From contig JAYKKI010000005.1 of the NCBI GenBank assembly GCA_039881145.1, positions 25,809,001 through 25,873,000 on the forward strand: a stretch of DNA of 64,000 nucleotides. The letters are read 5' to 3'. The translations under genes were made by a program, and so were the position numbers. Positions within the stretch are counted from its first letter, which is position 1. Every line of letters begins with the position of its first letter. Below are positions 50,739-62,119 of the stretch, piece after piece. The notes beneath the pieces were generated by a model that made no database searches, had not been told where the DNA came from, and saw only the letters and a program-made list of their open reading frames with translations. This stretch comes from Druceiella hillmani (lineage: Eukaryota > Arthropoda > Insecta > Lepidoptera > Hepialidae).

Positions 50739-50794
50739 AAATTAACCTCAATATTTTATGATACACTTGTATCAATAAATATTGAGGTTAATTT
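50739..50794. repeat. Palindromic hairpin in unit 2
   Basis: Arms aaattaacctcaatattt (50739-50756) and aaatattgaggttaattt (50777-50794) are perfect complements. The 20-bp loop region itself contains tgatacacttgtatca, a nested palindrome. Confidence 0.9.
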
Positions 50795-51644
50795 GCTACA
50801 TTCATATTAATATCACGAACATTTTTGAAGTACTATACATTTATACATACTGATAACAGATAGAAGCAGATATGAAACTAAAAAATAGCCTACAAATACT
50901 AAATTCAGGTATTAATTCTTATGGAATTAGTTTAGATCATGCAAATCAGATGTACATATCAACGGTAAATCAAAATATGAAATTATTATATTTATGTGAT
51001 TATTTTGGGAGTTTGGGTAGAATAATGAATACCTGTATTATTCATATTTTGATAACATTAAATATACGTTCAGCTTTCTTGAAATTTAAATATTTTAAAA
51101 TGTAAATATTTTATGTCTTTACGTAAAATTAATAAATAAAATAATAAGAGTTTCGAGTGAAACGGCTTATTATTGAACATACTACAAAACATGTATTCCG
51201 TGTTAACTATATTACATTTTCACTTACCCTGTCAATACCAGCCTAAATCTTAAATAATATATAAACTTGTCATGCATTTTTTCTTTTAAAAATTTTCTCT
51301 GCGAACAATATTTTGCAAAAATCAAGAGAAATTAAATGGTTAAATTTTTAAATTAATTTCCAATACAAGTTAAAAGATAAGGTAATTATAAAAAAATTGT
51401 AAGCCTTTATGGAATACCCAGCAATATTTATATTTTTGTATAGTTTTAGATTGAAATATCTTTACTTCAATAAAATGAAAAGGAAAAAATAAATATTTAG
51501 AAAACTGTTAGTAGTAAAATATTAATTTGTTATATTTTACATTATTTTATTTTTATGAAACAATTTATCATAGAAATATTTCTTAAAAATCTATTCAAAA
51601 CATATTTTTAATTTTATAATACTGTTAACCGACAAGAAACGAAG

Positions 51645-51722
51645 CTGGCCGAATTAAGTCAGAAAGAGCTAACAAGACGGGAAGCTCGCCGAATGAAGTC
51701 GGAAAGAGCCGACAAAACACGA
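51645..51722 (+). repeat. Dispersed repeat, doubled copy (GAATTAAG family)
   Basis: Two adjacent units of about 38 bp, gaagctggccgaattaagtc... and gaagctcgccgaatgaagtc..., each ending in agaaagagc or ggaaagagccgaca. Related to 14920-14970. Confidence 0.7.
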
Positions 51723-52914
51723 ATTAGAATGTTTAAATTCTCACCAAACGTGCCATTAGATCTTTCATGTCAAAATCTTCAACGATAAAAGCGTGAACAA
51801 AAGTGTGTATATAAATTTACATAGTTTATCAATTTAATCTTGCAAATAATCTAGATTTTAAAAGTAATTTTCAAGAATTTCACCATCATTTTTCCCTTTA
51901 ATAAAACTATTACTTAAAATAAGAGTTGAAATTTCATTGAAGTAAAAAGTAGTCTGTGTAACATGGTATTCAAACATTTATTTATAAACTCTGAATAAAG
52001 TAAATTAGTATAAACTACTTTTGTTCTGAAAATGTAATCGTTAACTGAGTTCATGGAACAACTAGACCAAGGAAAGTTTTTTATCCCCCAAATAAATACT
52101 AAAATATATAGTTCTATTAAGATGCTGACGGATCTGCATATTTCTGTCTAGTCATATTTTTAACATTGAAAAATGTTTTATTCAACACAATGTTAAGCAT
52201 CTTAATTTTAAATATAAGTATAAGGTTACTGTTTTCAATTTAAAAGACCCACTAAAGCGATTATCGATTAAAGGAAAACTAAAAGATCCATTATTTTAGC
52301 TATTACTACGATGTTGGTTTCATATTTATCTCAATCTAGCGTGTTGCGGCCAGTTCGATGAAAGATAATACAAAGTTCAAACACTATCCAAAATGTAATT
52401 AATGAAGCATCCTACATCCCTTCTACCTCCTGTTCAAATCCTACCTGTCAGATAGCTGTTAGGTTATTCATTTTGAACGATGGTGAATTTGGCTGATCTT
52501 TATTATGACAAAGAAATAGTCTGTATTTGAAAAGGGAATGAAATTAAACAAATATTTTTTTTTATTTTTATAATTTAGAGTTTAAAGAAAACTTGTTTTG
52601 TCTCGACCAAGTTACTAGTTTTCTCAAAACCAAGATTATAAAGGTATAGAGGAATTAAGTCTGTGATGAATGAAGTGTATATGAGGAATTTATGTCTGTG
52701 ATAAAATAAGTGATGATATTTTGGTGATAATTGTGTCACATTTATGACCACTCACACCAGTAACAGCACCAGCTGGATACTTATACTGCTATTCACCGGT
52801 AAAAAGCAAAATCAATCGACCTTTCCAATATAGGCGATCACTGCATTAGTCCATTAGCGCAAAGTTTTCTCATGAAACTATCACGGATCAATCGTACCAC
52901 TTTATCGGAACTTT

Positions 52915-53032
52915 ATATAATTATAATTATTAATAAATAATAATTATAATTATTAATAAAATACCAATAATTATAATTATTAATTAAATATAATTATAAT
53001 TATTAATAAAATATTATTAATAAATACTAAAA
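52915..53032. repeat. A+T tandem repeat (TAATTATAATTATTAATAAA)n
   Basis: About four imperfect units of roughly 22-34 bp built on aattataattattaata. Low complexity; it lies in the unit 2-specific insertion. Confidence 0.85.
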
Positions 53033-53659
53033 AACTCAGAATACAAAGATTCCGAACGCACTTAGGTGTATATAAACATTTAATAGTATACGTGATGTGA
53101 AAGTTTATTTAAATTTATAAGTAATTGAATGGAAACACTACGCATCTTTAAATATTTACATGTACCTTAGTATCTAAAATACCCTCACAGTTGGAGTACA
53201 CCTCGTACGTAATAAGTTTTTTTTTGTAACTTTTTCTGAAACCCGGCGCCTTCTGAACACAATTTTTGTTTAGAAAGTTTCGTAAAAATTCGTACCTTAT
53301 CTAATTTCATTCTTCCTGCTCTCTATCTTTTTACTTGTTCCCACAATATGCTATTTTTATATTAAAAGTATATTACAGTTATGATAAATAAAAAAACATG
53401 ACAGAGATGATAAAAAATTAATATCTAAACACCAAGAAATTATAAAAAAATCATTATAAATGGAACAGAATTCATTTTGATGACTGATGAAAAACAAGAT
53501 TTTTTTATCCCTACCTTACTGACATTATTCTTGCTAAATAACCTATTTTAATCAGCATACTTATTTTGCAAATGAAAAAAGAACAAACAGGCATTGACAA
53601 TACGCCTAAAATTACTCTTCCCATATATTTACAAATACGGTCCAGCTGCTTTGACAGCA

Positions 53660-54690
53660 ACAAGTAACAACCAAATCTCAAAATCTCTGCTAGGTAAATT
53701 GTTGTATTAAGCATATAATAATACCTACACGTGAAAAAAATTTATATAGGTTGTCCATGTATGTAAATGGTTTAGTGAATTGTAATTTGATATTTAATCA
53801 CGATCTATGCCTAAAAACGATACCATCCCATTTGTTAAGGGTTAACATTTCGATAAGATGTGATAGGGATCTCGCTGTAAATGATGTAAAATTACATTAT
53901 ATAACTACTGTGAGGCAAGATAATTTGATACGTTAAGAGATAATAAGCCAACGGATTATGACGTAAACCGTAGACTATGTGTTGGAAAATTATCCGATCA
54001 TTTACAGTTGAAAGGATTAATTTACGTATTCGTATAATTAGGTTACACAATGGTAATTCAGAATAACTTAAAGACGAACAATCTGTCTATTAGAGAAAGC
54101 AATTTCTTTAAAATTATTTGGTTGATTCTCCTCGTCCTTTAGATGGGAAGCTGCAAACATATTAACATTCATATTTCAGAGATATTTATTTCCTTTTACT
54201 CTCTGTATAACTGCAAATGGGAGCCGAGCTTCCTATAAAAATAAAGAAAATCCGGGTACAAATGCAAAAAAAAGTTTTATTTTGTTCTAATTTATAGTTC
54301 TGAAAAACTCTATAAATAAACCAATCAATTTTTTACAATTTTAATTTCCACGAATGCATTAAATGTGATATCCTACCTTAAGTTAAGTTAGTTGAAGGTA
54401 ATGACATTTCATTGATAGTAGTAAGAGTAGATATGTTTAACTGTACTCTGAACCTTACACCAGCGGTACATTTACTTATTTTCTGCCAAATTATATAAAA
54501 TTCAGATAATCTAATGAATGATATTAAAATGGATTAAGGTCAACTATCAAGTTACTATTCAGTGCGCCATTCCTTATTTTTCATTGAATCAATGATGCGA
54601 AATTGCGTTCAATATCGAAAATAGTCAAGAAAAATTAAATTGAAGTATGCGAAATAAAACCACACCATATAATACTTCCGATTCTTTAAC
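53660..54690 (-). repeat. Block A of unit 2 (inverted relative to unit 1)
   Basis: Aligns to 48115-49130 on the opposite strand, while the flanking blocks D3 and E keep direct orientation. The distal end carries caccatataatacttccgat, matching the rc of the unit 1 block start (atcggaactattatatgg). Confidence 0.85.
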
Positions 54691-54830
54691 GATACCTTAT
54701 TCTTATTTTCATAACTATAACTATGTCTTCCATATTTGCAGAGACCCTAGAAATATTCCCTGGGTATCTCTAGTATGTTAATGAACTAAGACAACCTACC
54801 TGTTTCTGTTTGCCCTCATCTCAGCACTAA

Positions 54831-57302
54831 TTTCACTATTATTTTTATAGAATTTTTAATACAGATCGTTGAAACAGAAGCAGTTTATTCTATCTGCACA
54901 TAATTTATTTCACAGAACAAAGCACTTTAGATTAACACATATAAAGTGGCATACAGTGATTGAAAAGAAAGTAAAATATTTGTATCCCGCTTGTTAGTCT
55001 GTCGCGCTTTTCTGTAGAGTGTGGCTTAGTACAGGTCCTCGTGCTTTAATTAGGGGCCATCCTAAATACTTTTTGGTGGTTACATAAAGACTTGTGTGCC
55101 TTATGTAATATGTAAAACCTATTTTTACAGATCAAGCTACAACTACAATTGAACAAATCGCCCTCTATGATTTTAAGGTATTAAACGTATAAGGGTATTA
55201 TTTTTGAAAGTGTTACTTAAAAATTTCAATATTGACATCAAAAATAAAATGTCCAGGAGGGCAAAAAGATTTTGTATTTAGACAAATTGAGCGAATACTT
55301 TAAGGTAGCTCAGAAATCCCATGCAAACAAACATGAGTTTGATAAATATATTACTTATTCGTTATCCAAGAAAAGACCGTGTCCACTTTATATGTAATTG
55401 CATCAAACATAATAACACCCTTTGATATCTCTGGTTATAAAGCAAGCTAACAATTGAATGGAAATCAACAAAACTAAATGACTGAACTAACTCAATACAT
55501 AAACCTCAATAACCTCACTTCAGCAACACATAAGTAGCTAGAATCTGTCATTCCATAGGTACTAACGCGTGATCGGATGTAAACCCAAAATATTTATTTT
55601 TACTATGAATCTATTAGTGCCTTGAGCTATGGCCAATCGTCAACAGAATGTCGTACGAGAAAACGACCACCAGAATTTATAATTTGGAGATGTTAGTCGA
55701 ATCTGATTTAAAACTTTCCTACTGGAAAATTAACTTTTAAGTTCAAAATGAATTGGCTATAAATTGAACTAAATGTGGAGATTGTGGAAGAAGTTTAATG
55801 AAGTGAATATCATTGCGACAAGGTCAACAATTTTACAAAACTAAAATATGCCATGTTCACTTTACTGTCCATAGTTCACTTCAGTATATAATAATCGACA
55901 AATTGTATATGGGTTTGAGGGTGTTCCTTAGGCATAAATATATTAACAGTGGAAATACATTTAATTTGAATAGTTTGGTAAAAGGAAAAATATAATCCCT
56001 GTACTTGCGTAAAAGTTCATTATGAATGTACGCTTTAATTCAGGGACAATCAATCATTTGACTTAGAATCAAACAATACATAATTTTTTGTACGAATTTA
56101 GAACGATAAAAACTGTATATATGTTTATGGGGGTTTGTTAAGAATATCAAATCAAGGGAATTTTTTGTTAAGTATATCAATAAAAGCCGCATAGTTAAAT
56201 TTATATAGTATTTAAAGCAAAGCTGCTAACTTTTTTTTTAATTTAATAAACATATTTTGTACGAAAATAATACGAAATGATGGTATAAGTGGATATCATC
56301 CATATATTGCGAATGCTGCTTTATACTACTGTACTTACTGATTAGTACATTTTAAGTATACCCCACTTTAAATCATTTTTATTATCTTTTTACTTTCTAA
56401 TAGTAGTGGAGCAAATTTGTTTCAAATTTCATACATAATTGCATTTTGAAATCGGGATAAATATACTGAAAATTATTATTCTTTTACGGAATTCAAAGAA
56501 AAAAAATTAAGACAACATATTTTTTTCTTAAAATGCAACAAAGTAATAAAGTGGCAAATCATTTTGGAAATACACAGAAATATAAATGAAAATTTTGGAA
56601 ATTATTGTAATATAAACATAATCACGAATTATTTTATTGCTATTAATTATGAATGTGAAGATCTTGTCAGAGACTTTAATTTCACGAATGGCGAACTCTT
56701 TGCCTTGATTCATTGTTTGTGCTATTATGAAAAATATATGAAAAATAAAGGTTCTATCTTATTTTTGAAGAAAAAATAAAATTATTGTACATGGAAATCT
56801 GATTCGTCTTTGTTCTATTATCCTGCGCATGTTTCTGTACTCATACACTGAATATAGACAGAACATCGGACAAACAATAGTAAATGAAACACATTTTAAT
56901 GACTCACTTCGAATATTAGAAACAAAATAACTGCGTACTGAAATTTTATTGGAGTTGTGTTAGATATGAATCCGGAGTAATATAATAATTGTATTTATTT
57001 GTTTGCTCTATATAAAGAAACGTTTACTGCAAATCTCATTGTTATGATATTACTGTCAACTATTTGCTATGACTCGACTCTATTATCATTATTTTGTTAA
57101 TAGAAGTATTCTTTATTTAAGACACAAGTTTTTAATTATCAATCCTATCTGTATCAAATATTTTATCTGTACTTACAAGTTTTATCTTACGCATGATTCA
57201 ATAGTAACAATACGTACTTATTAATTAGTGAATTATTTATTTATTGAAAACTCTACGCTCAATTTAAAAATTTACCTAACGCGTTGAGTACGTAGAAGAA
57301 AA
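54831..57302. other. A+T-rich stretch, nothing recognised
   Basis: Only short biased open frames, and no repeat shared with other parts of the window. The overlapping 60-70 codon frames at 56528-56779 lie on opposite strands and show no motif. Confidence 0.4.
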
Positions 57303-57314
57303 TAAGAATAAATT

Positions 57315-57634
57315 ATATTTTATTTGATTTGAATCGGGTTTTTTCGCGGTAATTATCTATTTAATGAGTAAACCTAGATATTATAAACTAAGTATTCACT
57401 ATGTCCCGACGTTCCAGACTGGTTGCACAGCCTGTGGTCACGGGAAGACTGAAGATGTATAGGAGCCACCGCTGCGACGCGGGAGTGTTTTTCAAAACTA
57501 CCCCCACTTGGTTGATTGTAGAAATCTAAGGCGCGTTGATACTAGACCTACACACTACACTGACGGTGTCATGACACTTGGATTTATGTACACATCGCGA
57601 ACACCTAGTTGCAATCACTGGATTCCAAGCCGCC
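57315..57634 (-). repeat. Left inverted terminal repeat of the Penelope-like element
   Basis: Reverse complement of 59475-59794. Examples: cgcggtaattatctatttaa (left) matches the rc of ttaaatagataattaccgcg (right), and gtggtcacgggaagactgaa matches the rc of ttcagtcttcccgtgaccac. Small substitutions exist (ccagactgg versus cacactgg). Confidence 0.93.
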
Positions 57635-57702
57635 GATTGCAACTAGGTGTTTGCGATGTTTACATAAATCCAAGTGTCATGACACCATCAGTGTAGTGTG
57701 TA
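57549..57702. repeat. 68-bp-arm hairpin directly upstream of the ORF
   Basis: Arms 57549-57616 and 57635-57702 are complementary over 68 bp with only about four mismatches; the 18-bp loop is actggattccaagccgcc. The right arm ends six bases before the start codon at 57709. Any transcript through it would carry a strong stem in its leader. I looked for hammerhead-ribozyme core sequences here and did not find a complete set. Confidence 0.9.
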
Positions 57703-57708
57703 TTTGCT

Positions 57709-59583
57709 ATGACACCTAAACAAATACCGTATGAGGAAGTTATCAGCGGTGTAGAGGAGACAATCGTTCGCAACAGAATACCACCAATAGACGCGGAAAC
57801 GCTGAGACAAGATGCATCAAGGGTGTTGCGTAACTGTCGTCCTCAGAAACCCAAGGTCACTGCGGGTGAGCGGCAAGCACTTAAGAACCTACGGGAAAAT
57901 GAGGAATTGTTAGTTCTTAAGGTCGATAAAGGCAATGCTACCGTGGTGATGTACACCGAGGACGACAATAATAAGGTACGTGTGTTGTTGAGTGACAGTA
58001 ATGTGTATAAGCCGGTATCATATAATCCAACGGCCAGAGTTACAAGACGCATAAGGGCAGCTATACACGAATTTCAGGATCTATTTACGGAGGATGAATA
58101 CCAATATTTACACAGGCCGGCTATAGTTGAACCACCAAAATTGTACGGATTACCTAAGATTCATAAAGCCGAGGTTCCTTTGCGACCTATAGTGAGTCAA
58201 ATTGATTCGCCGACGTACAGGTTGGCCAGACATGTAGCTGAAATATTGCAACCACATATAGGAAACACCTCATCCTTCGTCAAGGATTTCCGGCATTTTG
58301 TCGCCATTGTTAAGGACATAAGGTTGGAACCAGAAGACATAATGGTAAGCTTTGATGTCGAGTCACTGTTTACCAACGTTCCGTTAAAAGACTGTCTTGA
58401 TGTGGTCAGACAGATGCTGGGTGATCTCGAATTACCAGACCAATATGGGAAACTTTTGGAACATTGTTTGGACGGAAACTTCTTTTTGTACCAGGGTCAG
58501 TACTATCTTCAGATCGATGTTGTCGCTATAGGTAGTCCGGTGGCTCCAGCACTTGCCAACATCTGGATGGAATATTTCGAACAGCTGATCGACAGTGCGG
58601 CCTGTGGTATAAAACTATGGAAGAGGTACGTGGACGACATTTTCTGTATCCTGGACAGAAGGATCCGAAATGCTAACGAGGTGAATGAATATCTCAACTC
58701 GATTCATCCTCGGATTAAGTTCACCTATGAGCTGGAGGAGAACAGGACGTTGGCATTTTTGGACATAAAGGTAATGGCGAGACCTGATGGAACGTTGGCT
58801 CACACTGTATACCGGAAACCGACTCCCACAGACAGATACTTAAACGCTGCATCATATCACCATCCTGCTCATCTTCAGTCAGTAGTCTCCAGACTAACGC
58901 GCAGAGCTCATAACCTCTGTGACCCTGAACATCTACAGAATGAGCTACAGCATGTCCAGGAGGTACTAAATATGAATGGCTACAGAACACGGAGATTGCA
59001 TGCTAAGCACACTGGAATTAAACACGCCGAGGCGATCAGACAACCGGCTTTTCTACCTTATGTAAAAGGGGTGACGGATAAGATTGGAAACCTACTCAGA
59101 CGTTTCTCAATAAAACCGATATACACCCCTCTTACAACAATGGCCAAGCAGCTGCGGACACCAAAGGACGTAATTCCATTGCAGAAGCCAGGTGTCTATA
59201 AAATCGACTGCAGCTGCGGTCTTTCCTACATAGGTCAGACAAAAAGGACAATCGCCGAACGCATGAAGGAACACATAGCAGCTGTGAAGAACCGCCAGAT
59301 AAATAAGTCTGCTATAGCAGAACACTTAGTTGATTCGGGGCCCAATCACTGGATTGAACTTCATGACCCCAAGGTTATTTCTTCTAAGCCTCATTATTTC
59401 AAGAGGATTATACGGGAAGCGATTGAAATTAAAAAACATCCAAATTTCAACCGTGAAGACGGATTCAAACTCTCGGCGGCTTGGAATCCAGTGATTGCAA
59501 CTAGGTGTTCGCGATGTGTACATAAATCCAAGTGTCATGACACCCTCAGTGTAGTGTGTAGGTCTAGTGTGAACGCGCCTTAG
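57709..59583 (+). CDS. Penelope-like reverse transcriptase with GIY-YIG endonuclease
   Basis: An uninterrupted 624-residue protein. It makes DNA from the element's RNA and nicks the chromosomal target. RT: LKVDKGNATVV (69-79), LYGLPKIHK (145-153), motif A VSFDVESL with Asp216, motif B AIGSPVAPALAN (273-284), motif C RYVDD (Asp309, Asp310), then LAFLDIKV and the PLE-typical RKPTPTDRYLNAASYHHP. Endonuclease: GVY (495-497), CSC, YIG (507-509), Arg513/Arg518, a downstream Glu and Asn581. The last ~35 residues, including a C..C....C tail, are encoded within the right inverted repeat. The ATG follows the leader hairpin by six bases. The family's proteins are usually longer at the N-terminus, so this copy may be 5'-truncated. 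All catalytic residues I can place are present, so it could be active or only recently silent. Confidence 0.93.
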   Translation: MTPKQIPYEEVISGVEETIVRNRIPPIDAETLRQDASRVLRNCRPQKPKVTAGERQALKNLRENEELLVLKVDKGNATVVMYTEDDNNKVRVLLSDSNVYKPVSYNPTARVTRRIRAAIHEFQDLFTEDEYQYLHRPAIVEPPKLYGLPKIHKAEVPLRPIVSQIDSPTYRLARHVAEILQPHIGNTSSFVKDFRHFVAIVKDIRLEPEDIMVSFDVESLFTNVPLKDCLDVVRQMLGDLELPDQYGKLLEHCLDGNFFLYQGQYYLQIDVVAIGSPVAPALANIWMEYFEQLIDSAACGIKLWKRYVDDIFCILDRRIRNANEVNEYLNSIHPRIKFTYELEENRTLAFLDIKVMARPDGTLAHTVYRKPTPTDRYLNAASYHHPAHLQSVVSRLTRRAHNLCDPEHLQNELQHVQEVLNMNGYRTRRLHAKHTGIKHAEAIRQPAFLPYVKGVTDKIGNLLRRFSIKPIYTPLTTMAKQLRTPKDVIPLQKPGVYKIDCSCGLSYIGQTKRTIAERMKEHIAAVKNRQINKSAIAEHLVDSGPNHWIELHDPKVISSKPHYFKRIIREAIEIKKHPNFNREDGFKLSAAWNPVIATRCSRCVHKSKCHDTLSVVCRSSVNAP

Positions 59584-59794
59584 ATTTCTACAATCAACCG
59601 AGTGGGGGTAGTTTTGAAAAACACTCCCGTGTCGCAGCGGTGACTCCTATACATCTTCAGTCTTCCCGTGACCACAGGCTGTGCAACCAGTGTGAAACGT
59701 CGGGACATAGTAAATACTTAGTTTATAATATCTAGGTTTACTCATTAAATAGATAATTACCGCGAAAAAAACCGATTCAAATCAAATAAAATAT
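59475..59794 (+). repeat. Right inverted terminal repeat of the Penelope-like element
   Basis: Partner of 57315-57634. Overlaps the last ~36 codons of the ORF and its stop at 59581-59583. Confidence 0.93.
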
Positions 59795-59838
59795 GTGTTC
59801 GAATCGCGAAAGTTTAAAAAAGTCTAAGAATAAATTAT

Positions 59839-61130
59839 TACAAAATGTCAAAACAATAACGATAAGACAAAAATATACACACACTTATTAAAATAGATAT
59901 CACTCCAACTAGCGATCAGTTTGAACCATCAAGCAATTCTATAACCCCATTTTGGAAGGGGTCATTGAAGCATAAAAAATATCCAGACTAGATGTACCTC
60001 GTGGTATCGTGTTAAACAATATGAAAGCACGAAAAACAGATGTACGCTATAAAAAATTCGTGAGCGTTCTAGGCTGGTAAAATATTTTACGACATCATTT
60101 TCTCTGACAGCCAGGATTAAAAAGCGCTACGAAAATCAAAATCGAGGAGTTATTAATTTAATAATTTAAAAAAATGCATGTACAAAAGCAATTCTCACCA
60201 GAATTCAACAAAATAACATTCGTTTCATTATCAAATCTGAAAGGAATAGACAAGAGCGACGTATATTGTAAATTGAAAACTGATTGAATTTAATATATTC
60301 TGCAGCATGAGGATATGATTAGCTTAATACGGAGGCCAGATAAGTCCACACGGTTCAAGAACACCGAATGAAGAATATGAAAAGAAAAGAGTTGGACAAA
60401 GTCACAATACATTCGATATCAAGAAAATGGTGGGAATGCCGTATGGCAAACCTTAGTACCTTGTGGGTTTTCTGGCAGATTTCAATAATATGAACGTAGA
60501 ATAATCATTAAACAATATTTTTTCTTTATTTATCCCATGAGCCTTCTCTAGTTCTTTTTGGTGATTATTTTCTTTACGTGTCTTTTTTACATATTTACTC
60601 TTTATTTTACATAACAAAACTATCTTAACATAGTATTTTTATCGTCTTTATTTTTTTTAGAAGTAGGATTTTTTAAATATTGTCAAAAAATGTCGTCGAT
60701 TACTTTATCAGTTTAAGTGCAAGTTTTGTGGGTAGAATATATCAGATATTATAAACATTACCAAACTATTGTCTGAATCGAATTTCTCTTCATTTCCACG
60801 CTCTTTGACGACTTTTTCTAAAAAATTTTTGGCTAAATTTTTTCAGAAACCCCTGAATACGAGAAATAAAAAACACATAGGATAAAGGGTGAACTAAGAT
60901 CATCCAGTTTGATCTGAACGTCAAATGGAAAATGTTTCCAACATTCTTGAAATCTAATTCTGCAGAAATAGATAATAGGTATTTATGAACTTTTGCTCCT
61001 CATATGGCGATTTAGTACATTATACCTATTAATGGTATTATAAAATAATTGATATTAAGTAAGATGCCGGTGAATGGAAACTTTTCATAGATTATTTAAA
61101 AAGAAATTTAAAAATGGTAGTTTTATACAT
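59839..61130. other. A+T-rich stretch, nothing firmly recognised
   Basis: A short coding-like run around 60385-60460 (plus strand, HNTFDIKKMVGMPYG) resembles part of a conserved cellular protein, but stops flank it within 20-30 codons and the family is not certain. Otherwise no signal. Confidence 0.3.
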
Positions 61131-61139
61131 CGGAATTGT

Positions 61140-61335
61140 CGTCGCCGTGGTGTGTTGGGTTGATCAGAAGGCATACGGCTTATGACTCTGCGGCACACCG
61201 CGGAGAGCCGAGTTCGATTCCTGGCCGCTCCACGAACAGCGCTAGACTGATTTTCTGGTTAGCTGTAAGAGATTGCTCTTGTAGCAATAAATCCGATGTA
61301 TGTATCAATTAGATACCTTAAAGTACATAAATAGT
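61140..61335 (+). mobile_element. SINE-like retroposon, copy 2, with tRNA-like head
   Basis: The head has an A-box-like gttgatcagaagg, a possible long variable arm (gcgg-caca-ccgc) and a good polymerase III B box in ccgagttcgattcctggcc. The tRNA-unrelated body, gattttctggttagctgtaa followed by ...tgtagcaataaatccg, is shared with 38455-38650. The 3' end is tagtaataaata-like. Copy 1 and this copy differ substantially, so the family is not very young. Confidence 0.7.
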
Positions 61336-61479
61336 AATAAATACTCCTTTAAATTGTGTCTTTTGTCTGAAAAAATGTTACTAAACTTTATATGTTACTT
61401 TTAAAAAAAAATTTCTTTTGATAAAACGTGTATTGATGATTTTGTGAAAAACTAGGAAGAAAAAGGAGAGGCTAGATAA

Positions 61480-62115
61480 AAGAAGTTTAAGAGGCAAGAA
61501 TATTTCAGACGATTTATGAAACCCATGTGAAAAAGTGAATTACTTTATTTAACACTCGATATTTCCACCATAAATAAACAATAAAATAATAACAAATAAA
61601 TACATAATCGTGCAATTTACCTTACCATATCATTCAATAGCAAACTCGTAATCTTTATTGTATGAGGAAACATTTCATTATGTGTCATTTAGTGCAGACT
61701 AATTAGAAGAAAGTTCAATGACATTTTAATTATAATGTTAAATCATTCTTAGGGCGACTACTTCTTATACAATAAAATATTCACTAGAAGTGAATACTTT
61801 AAAGAACTTTAAGAGGCAAAACTATTTCAGACCACTTATGAAACCCATGTTTCAAGTGAATGACTTAATTTAACACTCGATGTTTTCCACCATAAATAAG
61901 CAATAAAATATTAACAAATAAATATATAATAGTGCAATTTGCCTTACCATATCATTCAATAGCAAACTCTTAATCTTTATTATATGAGGTAATATTTCAT
62001 GTTGTTACGCCTAGTGCATACCGATTAGAAGAAGTTTGATCGACATTTTAATTATAATATTAAATCATTCTTATAGCAACTACTCCGTATACAATATTCA
62101 GTAGACGTGAATATT
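61480..62115. repeat. Tandem duplication, ~322-bp unit, two copies
   Basis: gaggcaagaatatttcagac at 61491 and gaggcaaaactatttcagac at 61813 mark equivalent points. Shared blocks include ttatgaaacccatgt, aacactcgat, ttaccatatcattcaatagc and cgacattttaattataat. About 10% divergence. No conserved reading frame. Confidence 0.9.
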
Positions 62116-62117
62116 GT
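62089..62117. repeat. Short inverted repeat
   Basis: tacaatattca / tgaatattgta around gtagacg at the end of the second tandem copy. The first copy has a related ttcac.agaagtgaa at the same place. Confidence 0.7.
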
Positions 62118-62119
62118 AT

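Larger units (their letters stand above)
57303..59838 (+). mobile_element. Penelope-like retroelement with inverted ends and candidate TSD
   Basis: Contains one RT/GIY-YIG ORF between 320-bp inverted terminal repeats (57315-57634 and 59475-59794, roughly 95% alike). The left side also carries a short direct-orientation copy of the 3' region (57635-57702, compare 59492-59560). An inverted, truncated copy upstream plus a partial direct repeat is the known 'pseudo-LTR' arrangement of Penelope-like elements. A 14-bp sequence, taagaataaattat, flanks it at 57303-57316 and 59825-59838 as a possible target-site duplication; the extra ~30 bp on the right would be the 3' tail absent from the inverted left copy. 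The G+C content of the coding region is clearly above that of the surroundings, as expected for a recent arrival. Confidence 0.9.

Noticed and set aside
50872..51105. 77-codon gene within the duplicated unit
   Set aside because: The homologous segment in the first unit is interrupted, so there is no sign of protein-level conservation.
57549..57702. Hammerhead ribozyme in the Penelope-like element's ends
   Set aside because: A CTGATGG-like string exists on the minus strand of the hairpin, but the required CTGATGA...GAAA core order is missing; a covariance-model scan would be decisive.
57843..59538. Several minus-strand open frames opposite the Penelope-like ORF
   Set aside because: They are antisense shadows of the RT/endonuclease coding sequence.
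60300..60480. Fragment of a cellular gene (HNTFDIKKMVGMPYG, resembling a tRNA methyltransferase-type or other conserved protein)
   Set aside because: The readable stretch is only about 15-20 codons between stops and I cannot fix the family; it may be a processed pseudogene fragment.
61140..61215. Functional tRNA gene
   Set aside because: The B box is good, but the acceptor stem does not pair and the sequence continues into a repeat body shared with 38.5 kb, so a tRNA-derived retroposon is more likely.
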